A DNA stretch of 5,680 bases from an uncultured Eubacteriales bacterium (GTDB lineage: Bacteria; Bacillota_A; Clostridia; Christensenellales; Aristaeellaceae), in assembly GCA_900553645.1 (NCBI GenBank), contig USEE01000112.1:1-5680 (forward strand), in the 5' to 3' direction. Shown piece by piece: positions 1-5,230 of the stretch (within the stretch, counting starts at the first letter, position 1; every line of letters begins with the position of its first letter). Position numbers and translations under genes: made by a program. A model generated the notes under the pieces. It was given only the letters and a program-made list of their open reading frames with translations. It did not search any database and was not told where the DNA came from.

Positions 1-135
1 CTCCAGAGAATAGTAGCCGATTTTGTCCAGTATTTCACATGCCGGCAGCATTTCATCGGTGCGCATACGGGTCGCGGCCTGCGACTGATGCGCATCGCGC
101 AGTATCGTTTCAGTAATAAGCAGCTTATTAGCCAT
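1..135 (-). CDS. oadA: Oxaloacetate decarboxylase alpha / pyruvate carboxylase subunit B-like carboxyltransferase (N-terminal fragment)
   Basis: Only the first 45 codons are present; the rest lies beyond position 1. The visible protein begins [18 protein letters not shown] and continues with a segment ending KIGYYSLE. The [10 protein letters not shown] stretch (residues 9-18) is the first strand of the TIM-barrel carboxyltransferase domain shared by OadA, PycB and the 5S transcarboxylase subunit. By family knowledge the Asp of RDAHQS (D14 here) is a metal ligand. These enzymes transfer a carboxyl group between oxaloacetate/pyruvate and biotin. The start is set by GAGGAGG (plus-strand 143-149), 7 nt upstream of the ATG. 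It lies 36 nt downstream of the beta-subunit stop on the same strand, so it is very probably the last visible gene of the operon. It cannot be seen whether it carries its own C-terminal biotin domain (OadA) or lacks one (5S/PycB). Confidence 0.9.
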   Translation of the reverse strand, partial: MANKLLITETILRDAHQSQAATRMRTDEMLPACEILDKIGYYSLE

Positions 136-171
136 TGTGCAACCTCCTCGATAGATGTAACGGTTAAACCC

Positions 172-1377
172 TTACTTTGCAAACATCGACAGGAACACGC
201 CCGCGGCGACGGCCGAACCGATAACGCCCGCGACGTTGGGACCCATGGCGTGCATAAGCAGGAAGTTGGACGGATTTTCCTTCTGGCCCACGACCTGAGA
301 AACGCGCGCGGCCATAGGCACGGCGGAAACGCCCGCAGAACCGATGAGGGGGTTGATCTTGCCGTGCGTCAGATGGCACATGAGCTTGCCCAGCAGCACG
401 CCGCCCGCAGTACCCATGCAGAACGCGAATACGCCCATGGCCAGGATGACCAGCGTATCCACGGTCAGGAAGGTCGCGCCCTTAGCAGTAGCGCCGACGG
501 TGGTACCCAGGAAAATAGTGACTATGTTCATCAGCTCGTTCTGCGCGGTCTTGGAAAGCCTGTCGGCCACGCCGGATACGCGCATAAGGTTACCCAGCAT
601 CAGCATACCCACCAGCGGCGCAGCCGACGGCAGGAGCAGCGACACGACGATAGTAACCATGATCGGGAACACTATCAGTTCCTTCTTGGAAACCGGGCGG
701 AGCTGCTCCATCTTTATCATGCGCTCTTCCTTGGTGGTAAGGGCCTTCATGATAGGCGGCTGTATGACGGGCACCAGCGCCATGTAGGAGTAAGCCGCAA
801 CCGCGATGGAACCCAGGTATTCGGGAGCGAGCTTAGAGGTAACGTATATGGCCGTGGGGCCGTCCGCGCCGCCGATGATACCGATGGACGCGGCCAGCTC
901 GGGGCTGCAGCCCAGCAGTATGGCGCCGGTGAAGGCGATGAATATGCCCAGCTGCGCCGCCGCGCCCAGGAACAGCGACTTGGGGTTGGCTATCAGCGGG
1001 CCGAAGTCAGTCATTGCGCCCACGCCCAGGAATATGAGCGGCGGGTATATGCCCAGCTTTACGCCCTTATACAGATAGTAAAGCAGACCGCCCTCGTCCA
1101 TAAGGCCCGCCAGAGGCAGGTTGGACAGTATCATACCAAAGCCGATAGGCAAAAGCAGCAGGGGTTCAAAGCCTTTATGAATAGCCAGATACAAAAGCAC
1201 GCAGCCGATGATGATCATGGCCAGCATCTTCCAGCCGTCGCCTACGAAGAACGCGCCAAAGCCGGTATCGCGTACCAGACCCATGAGCGTTTCGCCCACG
1301 TTCAGCGAATAATTGCTCGTTTCGGCTGCCGCCGCGCCGTCAGCCAGCGCTACGGACGTTCCAAACAAAAAGCCCAT
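172..1377 (-). CDS. oadB: Sodium ion-translocating decarboxylase, beta subunit (OadB/GcdB/MmdB family)
   Basis: A 401-residue polytopic membrane protein, close to the usual beta-subunit length. In this family it decarboxylates carboxybiotin on the carrier protein and couples this to Na+ export across the cytoplasmic membrane. The signature [18 protein letters not shown] lies at residues 165-182, with the conserved Asp at D172. This Asp is the one known in Klebsiella OadB as essential for Na+ coupling. A second conserved block at about 341-364 ([13 protein letters not shown], then RVSQVVG) and the C-terminal [18 protein letters not shown] (376-393) carry the polar Asn, Gly and Ser residues expected in the last pore-lining region. 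Hydrophobic segments run through about 52-66, 72-90, 108-122, 135-157, 187-206, 235-262, 283-330 and 380-399. The ATG is preceded by AAAGGATGGGGACTAA, a weaker ribosome site than the GGAGG of its neighbours. It is 75 nt downstream of the biotin carrier gene and 36 nt upstream of oadA. The pumped ion and the coupled substrate are inferred from family. Confidence 0.97.
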   Translation of the reverse strand: MGFLFGTSVALADGAAAAETSNYSLNVGETLMGLVRDTGFGAFFVGDGWKMLAMIIIGCVLLYLAIHKGFEPLLLLPIGFGMILSNLPLAGLMDEGGLLYYLYKGVKLGIYPPLIFLGVGAMTDFGPLIANPKSLFLGAAAQLGIFIAFTGAILLGCSPELAASIGIIGGADGPTAIYVTSKLAPEYLGSIAVAAYSYMALVPVIQPPIMKALTTKEERMIKMEQLRPVSKKELIVFPIMVTIVVSLLLPSAAPLVGMLMLGNLMRVSGVADRLSKTAQNELMNIVTIFLGTTVGATAKGATFLTVDTLVILAMGVFAFCMGTAGGVLLGKLMCHLTHGKINPLIGSAGVSAVPMAARVSQVVGQKENPSNFLLMHAMGPNVAGVIGSAVAAGVFLSMFAK

Positions 1378-1404
1378 TTAGTCCCCATCCTTTCTTTCAG
1401 CCCG

Positions 1405-1419
1405 CCGGAAAAAGTCCGG
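1405..1419. repeat. Small inverted repeat between carrier and beta-subunit genes
   Basis: CCGGA (1405-1409) and TCCGG (1415-1419) are perfect 5-bp arms around a 5-nt loop. They lie in the 75-nt gap between the biotin carrier and beta-subunit genes, about 28 nt upstream of the beta-subunit ATG. In the transcript this gives a short hairpin with a U-rich loop. It has no U tract after it, so it is not a convincing terminator. An mRNA-processing or stabilising role is possible but unproven, and so short a match could be chance. Confidence 0.3.
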
Positions 1420-1452
1420 ACGAGCCTATCGTATAAGACAAGCGGTTTACGC

Positions 1453-1836
1453 TTATTGGATGGAAACAATAGCGTCGCCGGTATTGACGGTCGCGCCCTT
1501 GCTCGCGTTTACAGCAACGATCTTGCCGTCGCAGGGAGCAAAGATTTCGTTCTCCATCTTCATTGCCTCAAGAATAGCAACCAGGTCGCCATTTTTCACG
1601 GTCTGACCCACGGCTACCTTTACGTCCACGATAGTGCCGGGCATGGGCGAATTGACGGTAGTGGCGCCAGCGGGTGCGGCAACAGGAGCGGGCGCGGCGG
1701 CCTTGGGAGCAGCCTTAGGAGCGGGCGCGGCCTTGGGAGCGGCGGCTACTACGGGAGCGCTGGAAGCGCCGGCGGCGACTTCTTCTACTTCTACTTCATA
1801 AGCGGTGCCATTGACCACAACATTAAACTTGCGCAT
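1453..1836 (-). CDS. Biotin carboxyl carrier protein (gamma/1.3S-like subunit of the decarboxylase)
   Basis: A 127-residue carrier that shuttles carboxybiotin from the carboxyltransferase to the membrane beta subunit. Residues 1-20 (MRKFNVVVNGTAYEVEVEEV) form the short N-terminal beta segment that links carriers of this family to their complex. Residues 21-59 are a flexible Ala/Pro/Lys linker. Residues 60-127 are a biotinyl/lipoyl domain with SPMPGTIVDVKV, then EAMKMEN at 90-96; K93 is the biotinylated lysine. Length and layout match GcdC/MmdC/1.3S-type carriers. The chosen ATG at 1836 lies 6 nt after GAGGAGG (plus-strand 1843-1849). An in-frame TTG at 1851 overlaps that site and is rejected. 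It is 67 nt downstream of the OadG-like gene and 75 nt upstream of the beta subunit. The symbol is left blank because the name depends on the substrate of the complex. Confidence 0.95.
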   Translation of the reverse strand: MRKFNVVVNGTAYEVEVEEVAAGASSAPVVAAAPKAAPAPKAAPKAAAPAPVAAPAGATTVNSPMPGTIVDVKVAVGQTVKNGDLVAILEAMKMENEIFAPCDGKIVAVNASKGATVNTGDAIVSIQ

Positions 1837-1903
1837 TGTAATCCTCCTCAAAACAGTCGTTTCGACTTTGCATTATAAGTTTTTTTCAGGATTAAAACGT
1901 TTT

Positions 1904-2245
1904 TCAGCGGTAAGCGTGCTTCCAATCGCTGCTGGAGCGGCGCACCGCGCGCACGACCGGACGCTTGCCGGTGCCCTCGTATACGCAGCTGAGCGCGGCC
2001 ATTATAGCGGCCACTACTTCGCTGTCGTCCTGCACAGGCTCTTCCTCGACCGCGGCCACGGCCACAGGCGCGGGAGCCGGGGCGGGCGCGGCGGGCTTTT
2101 CGGGAGCCGGCGCGGGCTTTTTCGACTTATCAAAAACCTTGGTCATGCCCATGATAAGCGCGATAAGTATGGCCAGCGCGAAGAACACGACCACCAGGCC
2201 GATCACCGTAACGCCCAGGCCATATCCGAGTTTAACAAAAAACAT
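1904..2245 (-). CDS. oadG: OadG-family small membrane subunit (gamma/delta chain of the Na+-pumping decarboxylase)
   Basis: A 113-residue protein with one N-terminal transmembrane helix at about residues 9-34 (GLGVTVIGLVVVFFALAI onward). After it come a KxxKK basic stop and an Ala/Pro-rich linker at about 43-70. A C-terminal segment EVVAAIMAALS and a basic tail ending SSSDWKHAYR follow. Helix, Ala/Pro linker and short basic tail is the layout of OadG and of the MmdD/delta subunits. By family knowledge these anchor and assemble the soluble carboxyltransferase on the membrane beta subunit. The start is ATG 2245, because GGAGG (plus-strand 2252-2256) is 6 nt from it. The ATG two codons earlier (2251) directly touches the GGAGG and is less likely. 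It lies 46 nt downstream of the carboxyltransferase stop. The assignment rests on architecture and operon position more than on motif identity, as expected for this fast-evolving family. Confidence 0.88.
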   Translation of the reverse strand: MFFVKLGYGLGVTVIGLVVVFFALAILIALIMGMTKVFDKSKKPAPAPEKPAAPAPAPAPVAVAAVEEEPVQDDSEVVAAIMAALSCVYEGTGKRPVVRAVRRSSSDWKHAYR

Positions 2246-2251
2246 AAGCAT

Positions 2252-2256
2252 CCTCC
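2252..2256 (-). promoter_or_regulatory. Ribosome binding site that decides the OadG start
   Basis: Reading the minus strand, GGAGG is followed at once by ATGCTTATG. The first ATG has zero spacing from the GGAGG and the second has 6 nt. Normal spacing therefore selects the second ATG (2245), removing two residues (ML) from the longest reading. A small inverted repeat (GCCCG 2262-2266, CGGGC 2277-2281) lies just upstream. Confidence 0.75.
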
Positions 2257-2291
2257 CTCTTGCCCGAAGGCTAATCCGGGCTGCTCAGGCA

Positions 2292-3746
2292 TTACAGCGG
2301 CATGTTGCCATGCTTGCGGGGCGCACGCTCCTCGCGCTTGCCTTCCAGAGTCTCCAGAGCGCCAATCAGGTCCTTGCGGGTATCGGACGGCACTATCACG
2401 GCGTCCACCTGACCGCACTTGGCGGCGTTCACGCCGTCCACCACGTCGTGCAGGTAAGCGCTTTCCAGCTCGGCGCGCTTGGCGGCGGGATCGGCCGCGC
2501 CTACCAGCTCGTCGGCGTGCAGCATCTGCACAGCGGCGGGCGCATCCAGCGGGGCGACGGAGGCCTGCGGCCACGCAAACGCGATGTCGCAAACTTCCTT
2601 GGAAGCCAGCGCCATGTAAGCAGCGCCCATGGCCTTGCCGGTGATTACGGCGATCTTGGGCACAGTGGCCTCGGCGGTCGCGAACATGAGCTGAGCCTGA
2701 GCCTTGATCATGTCGGCGTTGTCGGCCTCAACCGAGAAGCCCTCAACATCGGCCAGAGTAACAACGGGGAGATTGAAACAGTCGCAGGTGCGCACAAAAC
2801 GCGCGATCTTGGCGCTCATGCCGGGACATACGCGGCCGGATACGCCAACAAAGCCCACGGCACGGTCGCCCAGACGACCCATCGCGGTAACGGCCTTGCT
2901 CGCATAGTCGGGGGTAAACTCGATCACATCGCCGTTATCGGCAAGCGCCTTTACGGCAGCGCGCATGTCGCACTCGGCCATGTCGTTGAGCGCGGGCACT
3001 TCGCGGGCATAATCGTCGCCGGTCTCGACCAGATCGTCGTCGCACGCGGAGTTGAGCGGCAGAAGGTTAATCACCTTGGAAGCCAGCTCGAAAACCTCGT
3101 CCTCGGTCTCGCAGGTCAGCTGGCTGATGCCGGACTTGGCAGAAGCCTCAATGCCACCCAGCAGCGCCGCGTCGGCAGGCTTGCCCTTAGCGGAACCGAT
3201 TATCTGCGGGCCGTTAGCCAAGAGCGATCCGCACTTGGCCTGAATCACAACGTCGCTCTGCGCGGCGACCATGGCGCTGCCGCCCATTACCGGGCCGAGC
3301 ACCAGAGCCACCTGCGGCACTACGCCGGAAAGCTCGGCCACCTTGCCCAGTATGCGCGCAAACGCGGCCAGACCGCATACGCCCTCGTCCAGGCGCATAC
3401 CCGCGCTGTCGAGCAGCGACACGACCGGCTTGCCGGCCTTCTTGGCCATGTCGAGCAGCTTCAGTACCTTCTGAGCGCCGGACGCGCTGATTGCGCCGCC
3501 CTTAACGGTGTAATCCTGCGCCCATACGTACACGGGCGTTTCGCCCAGCACGCCGTAGCCGGTCACTACGCCCGACTCGCCGCCGGCCGTAAGCTGATCC
3601 AGCTCGGTAAACTCCGCGCCCAGCAGCTTGTCGATGCGCTCGCGCGCAGTCAGCTTGCCAGCGTCGTGCTGCGCCTTTACGCGCGCCGCGTCGCCCGCCA
3701 GGATTTCTTCCTTGCGTTTAAGCATTTGTTCCAGTTCCTTGCCCAT
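2292..3746 (-). CDS. mmdA: Carboxyltransferase subunit of acyl-CoA decarboxylase (MmdA/PCCB/12S-like)
   Basis: A 484-residue soluble protein of the crotonase-fold carboxyltransferase family, slightly shorter than the usual 500-520. The family moves a carboxyl group from methylmalonyl-CoA, malonyl-CoA or glutaconyl-CoA to biotin. The N-terminal half has LTARERIDKLL (32-42), AQDYTVKGG (76-84), DSAGMRLDEG (113-122) and the oxyanion-hole loop GPVMGGSA (151-158). The C-terminal half has SAKIARFVRTCDCFNLPVVT (311-330), DVEGF (333-337), EATVPK (359-364), GKAMGAAY (370-377) and AWPQASVAPL (391-400). The tail PRKHGNMPL is the usual end of MmdA proteins. Several motifs depart from the family consensus (DSGGARIQEG, DVPGF, KAYGGAY), so this is a divergent branch and the substrate cannot be named; mmdA is a family label. 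Start ATG 3746 follows AGGAGG with 7 nt spacing. An upstream in-frame ATG at 3854 lacks such a site and lies in non-coding-like sequence. It is the first gene of the operon. Confidence 0.93.
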   Translation of the reverse strand: MGKELEQMLKRKEEILAGDAARVKAQHDAGKLTARERIDKLLGAEFTELDQLTAGGESGVVTGYGVLGETPVYVWAQDYTVKGGAISASGAQKVLKLLDMAKKAGKPVVSLLDSAGMRLDEGVCGLAAFARILGKVAELSGVVPQVALVLGPVMGGSAMVAAQSDVVIQAKCGSLLANGPQIIGSAKGKPADAALLGGIEASAKSGISQLTCETEDEVFELASKVINLLPLNSACDDDLVETGDDYAREVPALNDMAECDMRAAVKALADNGDVIEFTPDYASKAVTAMGRLGDRAVGFVGVSGRVCPGMSAKIARFVRTCDCFNLPVVTLADVEGFSVEADNADMIKAQAQLMFATAEATVPKIAVITGKAMGAAYMALASKEVCDIAFAWPQASVAPLDAPAAVQMLHADELVGAADPAAKRAELESAYLHDVVDGVNAAKCGQVDAVIVPSDTRKDLIGALETLEGKREERAPRKHGNMPL

Positions 3747-3823
3747 ATCTGTGCCTCCTATCACATCGCGTTCGGTTACGGTGGCGTTTTTGCCGCCCTT
3801 TGCCGGACAGATAAGTAATATGA

Positions 3824-3879
3824 AAACCATGGATCTGGTTTGATTATGATCCATTCCGGGCTATAAAAGTTCGGAATGG
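3824..3879. repeat. Cluster of overlapping inverted repeats upstream of the decarboxylase operon
   Basis: Three perfect dyads overlap here. Dyad 1 is CCATTCCG (3851-3858) with CGGAATGG (3872-3879), 8-bp arms around 13 nt. Dyad 2 is ATGGATC (3829-3835) with GATCCAT (3848-3854), 7-bp arms around 12 nt. Dyad 3 is AAACCA (3824-3829) with TGGTTT (3836-3841), 6-bp arms around 6 nt. Dyads 1 and 2 share 3851-3854, and dyads 2 and 3 share 3829, so the pairings exclude each other. They lie 78-133 nt upstream of the carboxyltransferase ATG. They could be operators for a dimeric regulator or a leader-RNA switch; the sequence does not decide. Confidence 0.6.
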
Positions 3880-4010
3880 TACAATCTCATCCTTAATTCA
3901 CTCATTTCTACATTAGCTACCTTTTTTCCTGCTTTTTGCCTGAAAAAAATCGCATTTTACGCTGATTTTATACTTTAAGCTCCATTCATCCGTTCGTTAA
4001 GCATATCGCG

Positions 4011-4039
4011 TTGCGCGCGGCTGTTTATTCTGATATAAT
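4011..4039 (+). promoter_or_regulatory. SigA-type promoter with extended -10 for the secreted-protein gene
   Basis: TTGCGC (4011-4016) and a perfect TATAAT (4034-4039) are separated by 17 nt. TG at 4031-4032 completes an extended -10 (TGATATAAT). Transcription would start near 4046, giving a leader of about 32 nt before the ATG at 4078. This is the strongest promoter seen in the window and points to constitutive expression unless a regulator intervenes. Confidence 0.85.
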
Positions 4040-4066
4040 GTAGGCGGCATTTATCGATTCTGCCTG

Positions 4067-4073
4067 AGAGGTG
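4067..4073 (+). promoter_or_regulatory. Ribosome binding site of the secreted-protein gene
   Basis: AGAGGTG lies directly upstream of the ATG at 4078, with AGAGG 6 nt from the start codon. It supports this start, which also gives a well-formed signal peptide. Confidence 0.65.
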
Positions 4074-4077
4074 CTTT

Positions 4078-4998
4078 ATGATAAGGCGCATTTTTGCATC
4101 CTTGCTCTGCGCGCTGACGTTAGGTGCGGGACTGCCAGCGATAGCTGAGCCGACCGCCTCGACGACCAGTCAGCCGTCCATCGCCGCGGTCACAGCGGAT
4201 GAATATATTAAGGGCGTTACCGCATTGATGGACGAGCGCGGCATAGCGTGGCGGCATCTGGATAGCGACGATCCGTACACGCTGATCGTCAATTCCACGA
4301 TTATATTGGAGGTAATTCAGACAGACGGCGCAATTTCGTCGATTGCGCTTACCGCGCAGGGCGACTTCAGCGCGCTTTCGGGCGAGATCATATCGACCGT
4401 GCTCACCGGTTCAATCGCCGCATATTCGGCGGCGGATGCGAGTATGGTATGGATGGACCTTATCGACATGATAAGCAGCGCAGGCGGCACCGAGTACGCC
4501 TATGGGCTTGAAATAAGCCTTGCCATAACCAACGAGGCGATTGAAATGACGCTAACGCCGTCGAACGACAGCGCCGCGACCGGCAATCTATTGCCGCCGC
4601 CAGCACGCCGCATCGTAGACATGGACGGGCTGATTAAGTACTGTGCAGCGCTGCTGCCGGACGGCTGGACTCAGACCAGCTATCAGAATTCGGGCGAGCG
4701 CAGCGATGTTCTGCTTAATATATATGCCGCGAGCGACGACGCTGATGCGCTGTGGGACTGTGCGCACACTATAAACGCAAGCTACTGGCGGTGCGTGAAG
4801 GAGTACGAGCTGCAATGTGACCGGATGTCGATAGTATTTTATTCGTCAGGCATGACCCCGATGCTGTCGCTGGGCATAAGCCGCGCAGACGCGACCGACA
4901 ATCCCTTGCTCGGTTCGGACGCGACTGTCGACGAGTTTAAGCAGGAATTTGAGCGGTTGGCAAGCGAATCCGACGCATTGGTTATAAGCTACGATTGA
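4078..4998 (+). CDS. Secreted protein of unknown function
   Basis: A 306-residue protein I do not recognise. The N-terminus is a classic signal peptide: MIRR, a hydrophobic core at 5-19, and a likely signal peptidase I cut after AIA (residues 21-23). Cys11 lies inside the core in a poor lipobox context (SLLC), so a lipoprotein is unlikely. After a Ser/Thr/Pro-rich stretch (24-38) the mature part seems to have two alpha/beta halves. One covers about 40-165, starting ADEYIKGVTALMDERGIAW. The other covers about 178-306, starting VDMDGLIKYCAALLPDGW. A short LLPPPARR linker joins them. The second half has four Cys (189, 228, 239, 247), enough for two disulfides. No catalytic motif, transmembrane anchor or cell-wall sorting signal is visible. 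It has its own promoter and is transcribed away from the decarboxylase operon, so context gives no functional link. The protein is probably exported and acts outside the membrane; anything beyond that is guesswork. Confidence 0.85.
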   Translation: MIRRIFASLLCALTLGAGLPAIAEPTASTTSQPSIAAVTADEYIKGVTALMDERGIAWRHLDSDDPYTLIVNSTIILEVIQTDGAISSIALTAQGDFSALSGEIISTVLTGSIAAYSAADASMVWMDLIDMISSAGGTEYAYGLEISLAITNEAIEMTLTPSNDSAATGNLLPPPARRIVDMDGLIKYCAALLPDGWTQTSYQNSGERSDVLLNIYAASDDADALWDCAHTINASYWRCVKEYELQCDRMSIVFYSSGMTPMLSLGISRADATDNPLLGSDATVDEFKQEFERLASESDALVISYD

Positions 4999-5014
4999 TT
5001 TTAAGGCATACTTA

Positions 5015-5173
5015 GAGTGTGTCTCAAGTGGAACAATTCGCAGGTTCGAGTGGATTTTTCGTCAGTTCAAGGAAGAAACCCGAAGGCTTAGCAGCGCTAA
5101 ATCGAGCCTTGTGACGCAGAAATGGCGGATCACCGCTCAAAACTGCGTACTCAGGAATTTTTGAGACACACTC
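5015..5173. mobile_element. 159-bp element with 13-bp terminal inverted repeats (MITE-like)
   Basis: GAGTGTGTCTCAA (5015-5027) and TTGAGACACACTC (5161-5173) are perfect 13-bp inverted ends. Allowing one bulged A at 5014, the arms extend to CTT(A)GAG and CTCAAG. Inside is a nested hairpin: AAGGCT (5083-5088) pairs with AGCCTT (5105-5110), and TAGC (5089-5092) with GCTA (5096-5099). No transposase and no clear target-site duplication are visible. It lies between convergent genes, a typical place for small non-autonomous elements. The minus strand has a 49-codon open stretch across nearly the whole element but no ATG. Size, inverted ends and location suggest a MITE or another dispersed intergenic repeat. 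Copy number in the genome is unknown. Confidence 0.65.
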
Positions 5174-5221
5174 AAGCGGGGACGTTCTTATCGATCGGGT
5201 ATCGATGGAGCGTCCCCGCTT
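5174..5221. terminator. Long hairpin between convergent genes, probable terminator
   Basis: AAGCGGGGACG (5174-5184) pairs perfectly with CGTCCCCGCTT (5211-5221). Four more pairs, two of them G-T, lead inward; after one bulged T, ATCGAT (5190-5195) pairs with ATCGAT (5201-5206) around a 5-nt loop. That is about 21 pairs in total. On the plus strand it is followed only by TTTGC (the stem's last T included), and on the minus strand the stem ends CTT then GAG, so neither side has a full U tract. It begins 9 nt after the stop codon of the minus-strand gene, and also lies downstream of the plus-strand gene beyond the inverted-repeat element. A bidirectional terminator is the simplest reading. Confidence 0.6.
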
Positions 5222-5230
5222 TGCTGTGCA

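Larger units (their letters stand above)
3747..4077. other. Divergent intergenic region between the decarboxylase operon and the secreted-protein gene
   Basis: This 331-bp region is clearly more AT-rich than the flanking genes and holds no credible gene. Its right part carries the plus-strand promoter (4011-4039). Its left part carries AGGAGG for the minus-strand carboxyltransferase (plus-strand 3754-3759) and a cluster of inverted repeats (3824-3879). A convincing minus-strand promoter was not found. The best -10-like hexamer is CATAAT (plus-strand 3843-3848), lying between the dyads, but the -35 at the right distance (AACTTT) is poor. Runs of A/T at 3920-3950 could bend the DNA. No tRNA, riboswitch core or CRISPR structure was recognised. 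Confidence 0.6.

Noticed and set aside
1837..1851. TTG start of the biotin carrier five codons upstream
   Set aside because: The TTG overlaps the GAGGAGG ribosome site that serves ATG 1836.
88..1878. A nearly 600-codon plus-strand open frame opposite the beta subunit and carrier genes
   Set aside because: It is antisense to two clear genes with conserved motifs, its translation is low-complexity and rich in His, Arg and Gln, and it has no family features. It arises because the real genes rarely use codons whose reverse complement is a stop.
3780..3797. GGTGGC-GTTTTT-GCCGCC as a terminator or leader hairpin
   Set aside because: It relies on a wobble pair on the plus strand, which becomes a C-A mismatch in the minus-strand transcript of the operon; no U tract follows.
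1965..3818. A 617-codon plus-strand open frame opposite the carboxyltransferase and OadG genes
   Set aside because: Same reason: antisense to well-supported genes, with an implausible His/Gly/Ala/Arg-rich translation and no ribosome site.
3747..3854. N-terminal extension of the carboxyltransferase to an ATG at 3854 (36 extra residues)
   Set aside because: AGGAGG at ideal spacing marks ATG 3746, the family begins near there, and the extension would read through the inverted-repeat region.
4078..4110. Lipoprotein signal at Cys11 of the secreted protein
   Set aside because: The Cys is in the middle of the hydrophobic core, preceded by SLL rather than a small residue at -1, while AIA at 21-23 is a good signal peptidase I site.
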